DNA of 64,000 nucleotides from CAIVAT01 sp964473485 (GCA_964473485.1 CAYYPH010000016.1:1-64000); one strand, 5' to 3'; counted from the stretch's first letter, positions 14,997 to 24,384 are shown. Numbers and translations: made by a program. The notes: generated by a model from the letters alone, not told the origin.

Positions 14997-16460
14997 ATGC
15001 ACATCGGCCGAAACACCTTACTGCTGGTTTCCACTCTCTTTATTTCTCTGGTTATCAATGCACAAAAAGTTGCGAAGGATGGTTTGCCCGTTCCAAAGAA
15101 TGTCATTATCATGATCGGCGATGGGATGGGCTTTAACCATATAAAGGCCACTAATTATTATGATGGAGTTACCAGCCGCGATTATGAGAAGTTCCCGGTC
15201 CGGCTGGCCTTGGCGACTTATCCGGCCAAAGCCGGGGAGTACGAGTCCGGTAAGCCAGCGGCAAACTTTTATGCCACCGGATACAATACGGTAGCTGCGT
15301 GGTCGGACACCTCCTATCTGAAAAAAAACTATACGGAATCGGCGGCCGCTGGTACAGCACTGGCCACTGGCAAAAAAACCTATAACAATTCGATCGGGAT
15401 CTCGGTGAATGGCGATACCCTGGTAAACCTCGTGCAACAGGCAAAAATGCTTGGTAAATCTGCAGGGGTGGTCACCACGGTGCCGTTCAGCCATGCCACT
15501 CCGGCGGGTTTTGTGGCACATAATGCAACAAGGGTCAATTATTCGCAGATTGCGTATGAGATGATCCTGAAATGCCGGTGCGATGTCATCATGGGTTGTG
15601 GTAACCCCATGTACGACAACGATGGCAAACAGGTGAGAGGTTCCTGGAAAAATTCGAAATATGTGGGCGACAGTGCCTTCTGGGTGTCATTCCTCAACGG
15701 AAGTGGTTTGCAGACAACCTTCACCACCAGCCAGGGTTCGCTAACCGTATGTGATATCGACGGCGACGGAAAGGCGGATCCCTGGCATGTTATCAGGGAT
15801 AAAAACGAGTTTCGGAAACTGGCCTCGGGATTTGCACCGAAAAGGGTGTTTGGCTGCCCCAATGTATATTCCACGCTGCAGAACGGTCGTACGGCCTTGA
15901 ATGGCGAAAACAACGAGTCGGCTCCCTGTGTTAATCCCCTCATACCCGGGGTGCCAACCCTGGCCGAAATGGTAATGGGTGCCCTGAATGTCCTCGACAA
16001 CAACCGGAAGGGTTTTTTCCTGATGGTTGAAGGTGGCGCCATCGACTGGGCTTCGCATTCGAACCAGAAGGGAAGGGTGATTGAGGAGATGAGGGATTTC
16101 AATGACGCGATTGCAGCGGTCATTTCCTGGGTGGATAAGTCAGGCAGCTGGGATGAAACGATGGTGATCGTAACAGCCGATCATGAAACGGGACTGCTCT
16201 GGGGCCGGAACCCTTATGAGCCTTTGGAAGACAGGGGCGAGGGAAATCTTCCGGGCATGAGTTTTTTCAGTGGAGACCATACCAATTCACTCGTGCCGTT
16301 CTACGCCATGGGCAAAGGCAGCGAGCTTTACCACCTGATGGCCGATGAGGTTGACAGCGTTCGCGGGCCTTATCTTCAGAATGCAGAGATGGCAGCGCTG
16401 ATAAAACTGTTATGGCATACACCTGAAGGGCAGGGTCGCGGCAACAACAAGGGCTGGTAA
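14997..16460 (+). CDS. Alkaline phosphatase
   Basis: Exported phosphomonoesterase of the alkaline phosphatase (PhoA-like) superfamily, 488 residues from the ATG at 14997; an upstream in-frame ATG at 14937 would add 20 residues ahead of the signal peptide. The signal peptide is MHIGRNTLLLVSTLFISLVINA. The metal-binding MIGDGMG holds Asp42; the nucleophile is Ser115 in ESAAAGTALATGKK; the C-terminal metal block TADHETG follows. It should release phosphate from organic esters in the periplasm. It converges with a 5'-nucleotidase gene 48 bp beyond, suggesting a shared phosphate-scavenging role. No Pho box was recognised upstream. Confidence 0.93.
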   Translation: MHIGRNTLLLVSTLFISLVINAQKVAKDGLPVPKNVIIMIGDGMGFNHIKATNYYDGVTSRDYEKFPVRLALATYPAKAGEYESGKPAANFYATGYNTVAAWSDTSYLKKNYTESAAAGTALATGKKTYNNSIGISVNGDTLVNLVQQAKMLGKSAGVVTTVPFSHATPAGFVAHNATRVNYSQIAYEMILKCRCDVIMGCGNPMYDNDGKQVRGSWKNSKYVGDSAFWVSFLNGSGLQTTFTTSQGSLTVCDIDGDGKADPWHVIRDKNEFRKLASGFAPKRVFGCPNVYSTLQNGRTALNGENNESAPCVNPLIPGVPTLAEMVMGALNVLDNNRKGFFLMVEGGAIDWASHSNQKGRVIEEMRDFNDAIAAVISWVDKSGSWDETMVIVTADHETGLLWGRNPYEPLEDRGEGNLPGMSFFSGDHTNSLVPFYAMGKGSELYHLMADEVDSVRGPYLQNAEMAALIKLLWHTPEGQGRGNNKGW

Positions 16461-16508
16461 AAGGAATTCCGGTAAACCCTGGGTGGAAAACCGGCAGGGA
16501 AACCGGGG

Positions 16509-17954
16509 CTATTGCTCAGTGAAAGCCCTTCTGGTTCCCGAATAATCGATCTCCTTTTTCTTTTTCAGGTAATTGATCAGGCATTCGGCCGTTGTATAAC
16601 CAGCCGTTGTGCCCGGATCGCTGTGCGTGAATTTGTAAGTGACGCCAATGTAGCTGCTCATCGCGACGGTATATTGCTTCGATTCGTCCAGCTTGTTTCC
16701 ATCACGATCCAGCAATTCAACGGAAAGGCACTGAAAACTGCCGTCATCCCTGATCCGGTAAGATACTCCCGATGGCTGAAGATCCAGTGCTTTTTCCAGC
16801 CTGTACCCATAACACAGGAGTGAACGGATTTCGTCAGGAGTCATTTTATAGACAACCACCGGGTTGTTGAACGGGTCGAGGGCAAAAACGTCTTTCAGGG
16901 TGATATCGCCGGCTGGAAGGTAATGGAGCCTGATCCCTCCCCGGTTTTGCAGGGCAATATCGACGTTCAGCTGATCGGTGATGGCATCGGCCATCAGGTT
17001 GCCGAGTTCGTAAACTCCGTCGAGCGGTTTACCGGCGTGGCCGAGAACCTCTGCAAAAGCTTCATTTACATTATACCGGTCGATCAGTTTTCGTACGTCG
17101 GGGTTCTCCTTTTTCAGGTCGGCCATGGCGATCAGCGTGTCGCGGATCCCAATGATACGGTTCTCCTCGATCGTCAGGGTGGTTTTGCCCACGTACCGCA
17201 GGTAAGAACCAGCCTGAAGTATAGTCACGCCGTTCACCTCCATGGGGGTCCTGATCAGGGTATGGGAGTGCCCCCCGAGAATCAGGTCGAACTGTGGCAT
17301 CTGCTCCGCCAGGGCTACATCATCCTCAACCCCCAGGTGGGTCAACCCGATCAGCATGCCATGTTTTTCTTTCAGCCATTTGTATTCCAACGCTTTATCA
17401 ATGCCGTTCGTAAACCTGATACCCTCCATTTTCGAGGGATGGGCGCTGGGGAGGCCGTTTTCATCAAGCTGTAACAGGGCCAGGAAAGGGATTTCGACAC
17501 CCCTGGAGGTCTTCAGGATATAGAATGGAGCAACGGGGTTCATGATCGCCTTCGATGCATCGAGGTTGGCACAAATAAAGGGAAAGGTAGCCTGGGTCAT
17601 CCTTTTGTTGAGAAATTCCTGTCCCATGTCGAATTCGTGGTTCCCAGCGGCGCTGACCACAAAACCACACCGGTTCATCAGGTCGATCATCGGATAACCA
17701 ACATCGGGGATCATGTCGACCACCGGGTTGCCAGTGAAGTTGTCGCCCGACGAAACGAGGTAGACATCCGGGTGTTGAGCCCGCAGACTGTCGGCCAGGT
17801 AAGCCAGTCGGGCCATGTTGTCGATCTTGGAATGCATGTCATTGGTGTGCAGCAGGATCACCTCAAAACGGTTGTTCTCGGGTTTTTGCTGGCAAAAAGT
17901 TGCATGTCCCGGTAAAAGGATGAACAGGATGGCGGTTATGGCTATTCTTCTCAT
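16509..17954 (-). CDS. Periplasmic 5'-nucleotidase / metallophosphatase (UshA-like)
   Basis: Two-domain nucleotidase that hydrolyses extracellular nucleotides. From the ATG at 17954 (481 residues) it starts with a signal peptide (MRRIAITAILFILLPGHATFC); another ATG at 17972 immediately follows the stop of the small upstream gene and may be used by coupling. The N-terminal metallophosphatase has Asp39 and His41 in LLHTNDMHSK, Asp71 in SSGDNFTGNP, and Asn105-His106 in AGNHEFDMG. The C-terminal 5'-nucleotidase domain (about 300-480) has the usual NLMADAI and QNRGGIR elements. It converges with alkaline phosphatase. Confidence 0.92.
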   Translation of the reverse strand: MRRIAITAILFILLPGHATFCQQKPENNRFEVILLHTNDMHSKIDNMARLAYLADSLRAQHPDVYLVSSGDNFTGNPVVDMIPDVGYPMIDLMNRCGFVVSAAGNHEFDMGQEFLNKRMTQATFPFICANLDASKAIMNPVAPFYILKTSRGVEIPFLALLQLDENGLPSAHPSKMEGIRFTNGIDKALEYKWLKEKHGMLIGLTHLGVEDDVALAEQMPQFDLILGGHSHTLIRTPMEVNGVTILQAGSYLRYVGKTTLTIEENRIIGIRDTLIAMADLKKENPDVRKLIDRYNVNEAFAEVLGHAGKPLDGVYELGNLMADAITDQLNVDIALQNRGGIRLHYLPAGDITLKDVFALDPFNNPVVVYKMTPDEIRSLLCYGYRLEKALDLQPSGVSYRIRDDGSFQCLSVELLDRDGNKLDESKQYTVAMSSYIGVTYKFTHSDPGTTAGYTTAECLINYLKKKKEIDYSGTRRAFTEQ

Positions 17955-17972
17955 GTGGTTTAATTTGTGCAT

Positions 17973-18179
17973 TCAACGGGTGTCGGGCTTCCTGACAAAA
18001 AAGCGCCGGTTTTCTTTGAGCGGTCCGTCGGGTTCAGTTTCGTTGCCAAATTCGTCGTAAATGATCATGCGGTGTTCGATAACATCAGCGTACAGCGATT
18101 CCGACATGATCCTGATCGCATCGATAATGGCGGCCCCATGATGGACCGTCACCTCCTGGTTGTTGATATAGACTTTCAT
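17973..18179 (-). CDS. Small protein with beta-grasp-like N-terminus
   Basis: A 68-residue protein I cannot place in a named family. MKVYINNQEVTVHHGAAIID, a beta hairpin followed by a helix, resembles the first elements of small beta-grasp proteins (ThiS/MoaD or ferredoxin-like), but the C-terminal Gly-Gly tail of sulphur carriers and the cysteines of ferredoxins are absent. The stop codon TGA is directly followed by an ATG of the nucleotidase gene, so the two are translationally coupled. A TATCTTTG element ends only four bases before the ATG, so the transcript is probably leaderless or nearly so. Confidence 0.65.
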   Translation of the reverse strand: MKVYINNQEVTVHHGAAIIDAIRIMSESLYADVIEHRMIIYDEFGNETEPDGPLKENRRFFVRKPDTR

Positions 18180-18183
18180 GGTG

Positions 18184-18191
18184 CAAAGATA
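18184..18191 (-). promoter_or_regulatory. -7 element giving a near-leaderless transcript
   Basis: The - strand reads TATCTTTG, a full match to TAnnTTTG, then CACC and the ATG at 18179. With transcription starting about seven bases past the centre of the element, the message would begin at or within a few bases of the start codon. No clear -33 TTTG is present. Confidence 0.55.
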
Positions 18192-18218
18192 GCCTGAATA
18201 TCTGATCTGTACGCGTAT

Positions 18219-18250
18219 AAAAAAACCGTGACCGGTTACCCGGCCACGGT
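18219..18250 (-). terminator. Intrinsic terminator of the Oar-like receptor gene
   Basis: On the - strand, an 11-bp stem with one mismatch (arms at 18225-18235 and 18240-18250, 4-base loop) is followed by a run of seven T. It lies about 20 bp past the stop of the TonB receptor gene. Confidence 0.8.
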
Positions 18251-18271
18251 CATTGTCAGCAGGTAAGCGTA

Positions 18272-21200
18272 TTAATTGTTATTGGACGATCCGAAAATGT
18301 ACCTGATGCCGATCTGCATCCTCCAGCGCGAGGCTGGATCGGAAACGGTGCTGACCTGGTCCTGGCTGGTGGTGCCGCGGTAGGTGAATGTCGGCACGTA
18401 ATCGGTCATCTTTTCAACATTGACAAGTTTGTACGAATCGTTGGTCACATACCGGTGAACTCCCCATTCCTTATTGAGCAGGTTCAGGAAATTGAAGATA
18501 TCGAGGGTGACCTGGAGGGTGTGGCGTGATTTCCCCACATTCAGGTAGAAATCCTGCAACACGCGAAGATCGAGGTAGCTTTCGAACGGCAGGCGGGCGC
18601 CGTTCCTCGCGGCATAGCCTCCGCGGTTGTTTTTCAGGTAGCTGTTCCCGTTGATGTAGGAATCAAGGTCGGCCCATTGCTGGTCGGCGGTCTTGATGAC
18701 ATTGCCGTTTTTATCTTTCCAGTCGACCAGGTTGATCTCGCTGCGGTCTTTCGGGATCCAGATCAGCGCATAATCGTTGCCGTCCTCGCCGTTGATGGCA
18801 CGTGAATTTGAATAGACAAAGGAGTATGGCTTTCCGGAAACACCGTCGTAGAAAAGGCTCAGTCCGGTCGCAAAATGGCGGGCATACTCTTTCTTGTATC
18901 CCACAAAGGCCATGACGCGGTGACCCATGTCGAAGTTGGAACGCGACAGTTCAAGGTGGTTGCGCCCGTTGACATTGGCTACATAGCGCCATTGCGATGA
19001 ATTCTGTGAGGAGAGGGCGTCGTTGAGCGATTTCGCTTCACCGTAGCTGTAAGCCACCGATCCCTGGAAACCTTTGGAGAAAGGTTTCGTCAGTTGCACG
19101 GTGAAATTCCAGCTGTATCCCTTATTGGTATTTTCGGCCACCATGATATAGGAGTAGTTCTTGATGTTGGTGGATGATCCGTATACCCAGCGGTCGTCGG
19201 GACCGCCTTTCAGCTGACCTGTGGCGGGAGCGACATTATAATTATAGTAAATGATGTTGTTCATATTTTTGGTATAGATGAACTCGACGGTACCAACGAT
19301 CCCCCAGAACAGTTTTTTATCGACGCCGATGTTGGCCCTGGCTATCTGCGGATACTTGAAATTACCGGTAAAGATGTTGATCTCACCCTGCGGAACAGGA
19401 TCGGATCCACCGTAATAATAGGAGTAGGTGGGTTGCGAACTCCAGTCGGGGTTGAAAATGATATTTTTCGAAGTGCTGTCTACATGCCGGTAAGTAACCC
19501 CACCAACGGTCATCCCGTTATTAATGTACACTCCACCCGGCCATACCAGGGGCAACCTACTGGTAAACATTCCGACACCTCCCCTGATCTGGAGCGATTT
19601 GTTTTTCAGGACATCCCAGTTAAAGCCGACCCTTGGATCGAACATGAACTGGATTTTGGGCATCTGGCCTGAACGGGCGCCCTGAAGGTTGTAGTTGGAT
19701 CCTGACACCGGATCGTATCTGGCTTCGAGTTTAGGTACAACAGAGTCGTTGAAATTTGTGGCTTCGCGAGGTTTGGTCGGCCACACCGGCATATTGACAC
19801 GCAGACCGAAGGTAAGTTTAAAATGATCGGCCGCCCACCATTCGTCCTGTGCATACACCCCCAGATTGATGGAGTTGAATTTGGCTGCGGCATTCGAACC
19901 GTCTCCGGTTTTATCATCTACCAGTGAATAACTGTGGTCGAACTGGTAAGCTGAAACAGGGTTGGATGTAAAGACCGACATGAAATCATCCATTGAGTTG
20001 AAGGTATATTGTCCGTAATTCTGGCGGATGAAAAGGTTGTAGGCATGGGCGAACTCGAAATTGGCGCCGACGGTGATGGTATGGGCGCCTTTATAGATAC
20101 TGAAATTATCGGTGAGGCTGAAAATGTTCTGATCAAGCTGGTTGGCGGTTGAAAAAGCCTCGGAACCAAAATAGATCTCTCCGGGTCCGTCTTTGATCAC
20201 TATGGTCGGGAATTTGTCGCCCAGCGGATTGCGGTTATCGCGTACGAAGGTCATTCCCAGAATCAGGTTGTTGGAGTATTTATCCCAGTTGCTTTTCAGT
20301 TCAAGTGCCGATGAGTTGGTAGTGGAGGGGAAATATTCGCCGTAGTTGGAAAAATAGAGGCGCTGGTTGCTGCTGATATATGGGGTTGTGGCCACGCTCT
20401 TCGTATAGCTGTGCCTGACCATCAGTTTGTGAACCTTGTTGATATTCCAGTCGAGGCGGGCGAAAATTTTGTCGGAGGTGAGTTCCTGGGTTTTGCTTTC
20501 GTAGGTACCGGCATCGTAACCAAACCTGCTGAGGACCGAATTCCTGAGCGTATCGAGTGCACCGGGGCCTGAGCTTCCCTGGTAATTCGCGATGTTGTAT
20601 GGCTGATCGATGGAGTAGCGCATTAATTCAGCATTCACGAAGAAAAACAGTTTATCCTTGATAATAGGACCGCCAAAACTCAAACCGAAGAGGTTGTTCT
20701 GAAAACTGTTAAGCTTTGTACGTGCAGCTTCCGGATCCGAAAGGTTCTTTACGGACTCCCAGGGCGTCTTGCCGGCCAGGCCCTGGTTTTGCAGGAAATA
20801 GTAAGCGGTTCCTTCAAACTGGTTTTTGCCTCGTTTGGTAACCGCGTTGATGGAGGCGCCGTTGAAACCATCCTGCCTGACATCGTACGGGGCAAGCTGA
20901 ACCTGGAACTGGTCGATGATATCCATTGAGAAGGCGGTGGCGCCGGTCTGACCGCCGTTGGTTCCAGAGGAAGACAGTCCGAATACATCATTGTTCACGG
21001 CGCCATCGATGAAAATCGAATTGTAGCGGTTGTTGGATCCGACGATCGACATGCCGCCGCCAGTCAGCATGATCTGGGGGGTGGTCCTGACATAATCGGG
21101 CAAGGACCGGTTCAGGGTTGGCATCTGGTCGATGGTCTGGGTGGAAATGACCGTTTCGGCCCCGGTGCGGTTGCCGTCGAAAACGTTGTTACGGTTGGCG

Positions 21201-21568
21201 ACAATTTCAACATCGCCCAGCTGGGTGGCTTTTTCACTCAGTTTGGCATCGATGTTCTGGGTCTGGCCAAGGGTCAGGTATAGGTTCTCAAGGGTGAATC
21301 CTTCAAAGCCCATATAGGTGATGGTCAGTTTGTAAGGACCTCCGGGATTGATGTTGGGTAGCCGGTAAAATCCCTTGCTGTCGGTCACGGTACCGTATTG
21401 TGACCCGGTTGCCGATTCAACAGCGAGCACACTTGCGCCGGGCAACGATTCACCCTTGTCATCGGTCACTTTGCCGTTGATGCCAGATGTGGTAGTTCCC
21501 TGTCCGTAGGCGATGCCCAGGACAGCGCACAGGAAGAAGAGCATTAAGGTAGTTAAGGTTTTTTTCAT
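18272..21568 (-). CDS. Oar-like TonB-dependent outer membrane receptor
   Basis: A 1098-residue outer membrane protein. A signal peptide (about 1-22) precedes a CarboxypepD_reg-like beta-sandwich (about 28-112), a plug domain (about 135-240) and a large beta-barrel ending in the aromatic-rich WRMQIGIRYIFGSSNNN, near the usual C-terminal insertion signal. The plug has the Oar signature, with DYVRTTPQIMLTGGGMSI and APYDVRQDGFNGASINAVTK. Oar proteins are found in Bacteroidota and myxobacteria; substrate uptake or secretion roles are reported, but no substrate can be told here. No SusD-like partner lies beside it. It has its own promoter and terminator, so it is monocistronic. Confidence 0.92.
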   Translation of the reverse strand: MKKTLTTLMLFFLCAVLGIAYGQGTTTSGINGKVTDDKGESLPGASVLAVESATGSQYGTVTDSKGFYRLPNINPGGPYKLTITYMGFEGFTLENLYLTLGQTQNIDAKLSEKATQLGDVEIVANRNNVFDGNRTGAETVISTQTIDQMPTLNRSLPDYVRTTPQIMLTGGGMSIVGSNNRYNSIFIDGAVNNDVFGLSSSGTNGGQTGATAFSMDIIDQFQVQLAPYDVRQDGFNGASINAVTKRGKNQFEGTAYYFLQNQGLAGKTPWESVKNLSDPEAARTKLNSFQNNLFGLSFGGPIIKDKLFFFVNAELMRYSIDQPYNIANYQGSSGPGALDTLRNSVLSRFGYDAGTYESKTQELTSDKIFARLDWNINKVHKLMVRHSYTKSVATTPYISSNQRLYFSNYGEYFPSTTNSSALELKSNWDKYSNNLILGMTFVRDNRNPLGDKFPTIVIKDGPGEIYFGSEAFSTANQLDQNIFSLTDNFSIYKGAHTITVGANFEFAHAYNLFIRQNYGQYTFNSMDDFMSVFTSNPVSAYQFDHSYSLVDDKTGDGSNAAAKFNSINLGVYAQDEWWAADHFKLTFGLRVNMPVWPTKPREATNFNDSVVPKLEARYDPVSGSNYNLQGARSGQMPKIQFMFDPRVGFNWDVLKNKSLQIRGGVGMFTSRLPLVWPGGVYINNGMTVGGVTYRHVDSTSKNIIFNPDWSSQPTYSYYYGGSDPVPQGEINIFTGNFKYPQIARANIGVDKKLFWGIVGTVEFIYTKNMNNIIYYNYNVAPATGQLKGGPDDRWVYGSSTNIKNYSYIMVAENTNKGYSWNFTVQLTKPFSKGFQGSVAYSYGEAKSLNDALSSQNSSQWRYVANVNGRNHLELSRSNFDMGHRVMAFVGYKKEYARHFATGLSLFYDGVSGKPYSFVYSNSRAINGEDGNDYALIWIPKDRSEINLVDWKDKNGNVIKTADQQWADLDSYINGNSYLKNNRGGYAARNGARLPFESYLDLRVLQDFYLNVGKSRHTLQVTLDIFNFLNLLNKEWGVHRYVTNDSYKLVNVEKMTDYVPTFTYRGTTSQDQVSTVSDPASRWRMQIGIRYIFGSSNNN

Positions 21569-21597
21569 AAAGGAAGTGTTGGTTAGCGTTTCGGCGG

Positions 21598-21630
21598 CAA
21601 AAGTATTTCAGACCGGGAAAAAAAACCAAA
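21598..21630 (-). promoter_or_regulatory. Promoter of the Oar-like receptor gene
   Basis: On the - strand, TTTG at 21630-21627 and TACTTTTG at 21605-21598 are separated by 21 bases, matching both elements of the Bacteroidota consensus. The start point would fall near 21591, giving a leader of some 23 bases before the ATG at 21568. Confidence 0.7.
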
Positions 21631-21706
21631 ATCCTTGTATTAAATTTCCTTTAAATGAGGGATGGTGCTATTTTACAGGAATATAAGCCCAGCAGGAAGA
21701 GCTGGT

Positions 21707-22393
21707 TCAGGTTCCGAATTTCCGGTCGAGGGTTTCAAAATCACGGAGCACTCCGGCCAGGTCTTCCGAAGTGAAATCATTGAAGAGTTTTTCAGAGAAA
21801 AAGAGGCGGGCAAAGCCCGATTGCAGGGGGAGAAAATTGCTGATAAGCGGTGCATCGCCGGTTCTTATCACCAGGTCGACCGGATCGGGCACCCACAGGT
21901 ATTTAAAAAAGCAACCGGGATCGGGGCAGTTGTTGAAAGCCTGGATGGCTTCCTCGAGCGGATCGTAGGCCAGCAGCAGGTTTAACCGGCCCCGGGTGTT
22001 TTTCTCCGTGGTTTTTTCGATCCGGTTGATGGCTATGGCCAGCGATTCCGGCAGCAACATCCTTTTACCGGCAAACATGACCCTGAGCTCCTGCTGCCGG
22101 GCCAATGCGGCAATTTCATCTTCGAGCGATGAACCAATGGCGTCGAGAATGACATCGAGCACGTCATGATCACGCCGGAAGTTCTGAATGCTTGAAAGGT
22201 AGATGCTGATCTCCCTGACTCCATGGTTCAGCAGTAGTTCGACAAAGACTTTCAGGGTCTTCCGGGTTTGCCGGTAAGCCGTGGATAGCGAGCAGTCGTT
22301 TTTTATTGCCCAGCGTCTTCCCCCATCGGGTATGATCCCCACGTGAAGGGGGTTTTTGCCGGGAAGCGGATGAAATTCCGATGCGCTGATCAT
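21707..22393 (-). CDS. Divergent cis-prenyltransferase (UppS family)
   Basis: A 228-residue protein of the undecaprenyl diphosphate synthase family from the ATG at 22393, two bases after the upstream acyltransferase stop (a frame from 22468 would overlap that gene). Region I reads HVGIIPDGGRRWA where the family has HVAIIMDGNGRWA: the Mg-binding Asp stays but the following Asn is Gly. Region V reads DLVIRTGDAPLISNF where the family has RTSGEQRxSNF, so the Glu and Arg that hold isopentenyl diphosphate are Ala and Leu. It may make a different prenyl carrier, be a regulatory partner, or be inactive. It is the last gene of the polysaccharide locus. Confidence 0.85.
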   Translation of the reverse strand: MISASEFHPLPGKNPLHVGIIPDGGRRWAIKNDCSLSTAYRQTRKTLKVFVELLLNHGVREISIYLSSIQNFRRDHDVLDVILDAIGSSLEDEIAALARQQELRVMFAGKRMLLPESLAIAINRIEKTTEKNTRGRLNLLLAYDPLEEAIQAFNNCPDPGCFFKYLWVPDPVDLVIRTGDAPLISNFLPLQSGFARLFFSEKLFNDFTSEDLAGVLRDFETLDRKFGT

Positions 22394-22395
22394 GG

Positions 22396-23400
22396 TCAGG
22401 TTTTTTTGTAACTGATCTTTTTGGAAATGTTCATGAATGGTTTTTCGATCAACCGGAAAAATATCCATGCCGCGAAGATCGAAACGGCCAGCGCCACGAA
22501 TACGAATATGCTCCTGACCAGTTCATTGCTGACAAAGGTCTCGGTGAGGTTGATGATCCGGCCTCCTACGGGGATATGCACCAGATAAAGGGAATAGGAG
22601 ATGTTTCCAAGGAATTTCGAGATGCGGTCGTGAAATTCGAAGTAGGTGATAAAGAAGTAGGGCAGGAGCGCCGCAACCAGATACCGCTTGTCGAATTTGA
22701 TGAAAATCAGGATCAGGACGATGAGCAGGAAAGAGCCGAAGTGCTTTTTGCTGATGTACCCGATATGAAACTGGAAAAGCAGGATACCGACGATGAAGAG
22801 CAGGGAATAGTTAAAGATGAAAGCATGATCGGGAATAATGAAGCCCAGGATAGCGAAGATGAGCAGCACGCCGGTTGAATAGTGTTTTACCTGGTGGAGC
22901 AGCAGCGGGAACAGAAGGGCGATCAGGATGTAGTACTGGAATTCGATCGCCAGGGTCCAGTAAACATCATTCACCCAGGGATAGTTGAAAAATGCGTTGA
23001 GGTACCCCAGGTGCAGGGCCAATCCCGGCCAGTTGATGAGGAATCCTGCGCCGCGGTAGGCAGGCGAAAGGGTGCTCAGCCAGTTAAGCAGCAATACGAG
23101 GGCAATGCTGACAAGGTACGGCGGCTCGATCCTAACCACCCTTTTGGTCAGGAACCTTCCGAAGTCGCGCACTTGGTAGTTTCCCCGGAACATCGCGTAG
23201 GGAATGACGAACCCTGAGATAACGAAGAAAACGTCGACACCCAGGAAACCGTACCGGCCCGAAATGTAAAGAAAATTGCCAGGGCTGAGGAAATCGGGGT
23301 TGCCATGGGTGAAATGAAAATAACAGACGGCCACGGCTGCCAATCCCCGCAGCAGGTCGAGTGACGACAGGTAGCCCAGTTTTTCAGTTTTCGTGGTCAT
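22396..23400 (-). CDS. Acyltransferase family 3 membrane protein (OafA-like)
   Basis: A 334-residue integral membrane O-acyltransferase with about ten helices, which probably acetylates a sugar of the exopolysaccharide or its lipid-linked repeat. The family N-terminus LSSLDLLRGLAAVAVCYFHF (11-30) contains the conserved Arg18 and His29; GFLGVDVFFVISGFVIPY and KRVVRIEPPYLVS follow, the latter with the conserved Arg-x-x-Arg-x-x-Pro-like block. There is no fused SGNH domain. It sits two bases before the cis-prenyltransferase gene and 39 bp after a GT2 gene. Confidence 0.92.
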   Translation of the reverse strand: MTTKTEKLGYLSSLDLLRGLAAVAVCYFHFTHGNPDFLSPGNFLYISGRYGFLGVDVFFVISGFVIPYAMFRGNYQVRDFGRFLTKRVVRIEPPYLVSIALVLLLNWLSTLSPAYRGAGFLINWPGLALHLGYLNAFFNYPWVNDVYWTLAIEFQYYILIALLFPLLLHQVKHYSTGVLLIFAILGFIIPDHAFIFNYSLLFIVGILLFQFHIGYISKKHFGSFLLIVLILIFIKFDKRYLVAALLPYFFITYFEFHDRISKFLGNISYSLYLVHIPVGGRIINLTETFVSNELVRSIFVFVALAVSIFAAWIFFRLIEKPFMNISKKISYKKT

Positions 23401-23439
23401 ACGCTTTTATATCAGTTTTTATGGTTTTCCGGTGGACAG

Positions 23440-24384
23440 TCAGTCAAATATGTACCCGCACATCCCCGGATTTTCATTGAATGACCTGAACATGCTCCTG
23501 GCCCGGGCCGGATCGGTCTCGAACCGGTAGGCATCCGGTGGATCAAAATATCCCTTAAACAGGTTCCCTGACAGCACTGCGCTGAAATCTTCATGTGCCG
23601 ATATCTTGCCGAGTACCTGTTTCGCAGACTCCACGGGGTTAAATTTAATAATTACGGATAATAACCCGGCCAGTTCTTCGATTTTCGTGTTCAACGGAAC
23701 AGCCGGCAGATAGATGGCCGGTACCGGGATGAAAAATGGGGTTCGTCCGCAACGGGTGAATGTCATCATCATGTCGTAGATGATACCGTAGTATTTTGAT
23801 GATGAAAGATCCCGATCGCTGCCGGCGGGGATATGCGGGGCCGGTTGTCCGGAAGTACTGGCCTGGTTACCGGCTGTAAGCAGGTCGCTGAAAGCGCTGA
23901 TCTTCCAGCCGCGGTAACCGCATGAAACATCGGGCAGGCTGGTGCCTGTGACCTCCCTGAAGAGCAGGATAGCAAAGAGGTTTGAGGCCAGTTTGGCGTC
24001 GGGAACCCGGGCGGTGGTGCGAAAACGGTTGCCCGACACAAAGTCGTGATTTTCCAGGGCACCGAGAAAAGCAGGGATGAAGGCCGGATCATGCTGGCCA
24101 TCGGCATCGAGCGAAAGCAGATGGGTATATTGGTTTGCTAGTGCGTGTCGTGTGGCGGTCAGGTAAACCCCGCTGAGTCCTCTGTTTTCGGGGTGTGAGA
24201 TACAGCGAAAACCTAGATTCCGGACCACCCCCGCGGTATCGTCATCACTTCCGTCGTCGACCACGAGCGTGTCCTCTTTCCATTGACTCATAAGCGCCAT
24301 TAATTGACTGATCCGAAGTTCTTCGTTACGGGCGGGTATGACAATGAGTACTTTCATCCTTTCATCATGATTAAATGCTTTCAT
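23440..24384 (-). CDS. GT2 glycosyltransferase, polyprenyl-phosphate type
   Basis: A 314-residue GT-A fold enzyme. VVDDGSDDD (41-49) and the catalytic-metal motif LDADGQHD (92-99) match the DPM1/DPG-synthase branch of GT2, which puts a sugar on polyprenyl phosphate. The C-terminal 100 residues after the GT2 domain have no recognised motif and no membrane helices. The ATG at 24384 overlaps the preceding gene's stop (ATGA), but Met10 at 24357 gives a start closer to the conserved VLIVIPARNEE strand, so either is possible. Confidence 0.88.
   Translation of the reverse strand: MKAFNHDERMKVLIVIPARNEELRISQLMALMSQWKEDTLVVDDGSDDDTAGVVRNLGFRCISHPENRGLSGVYLTATRHALANQYTHLLSLDADGQHDPAFIPAFLGALENHDFVSGNRFRTTARVPDAKLASNLFAILLFREVTGTSLPDVSCGYRGWKISAFSDLLTAGNQASTSGQPAPHIPAGSDRDLSSSKYYGIIYDMMMTFTRCGRTPFFIPVPAIYLPAVPLNTKIEELAGLLSVIIKFNPVESAKQVLGKISAHEDFSAVLSGNLFKGYFDPPDAYRFETDPARARSMFRSFNENPGMCGYIFD

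Noticed and set aside
21660..21706. Terminator after the polysaccharide locus
   Set aside because: A 5-bp CCAGC/GCTGG stem is present on the - strand, but it is short and not followed by a real T-run.
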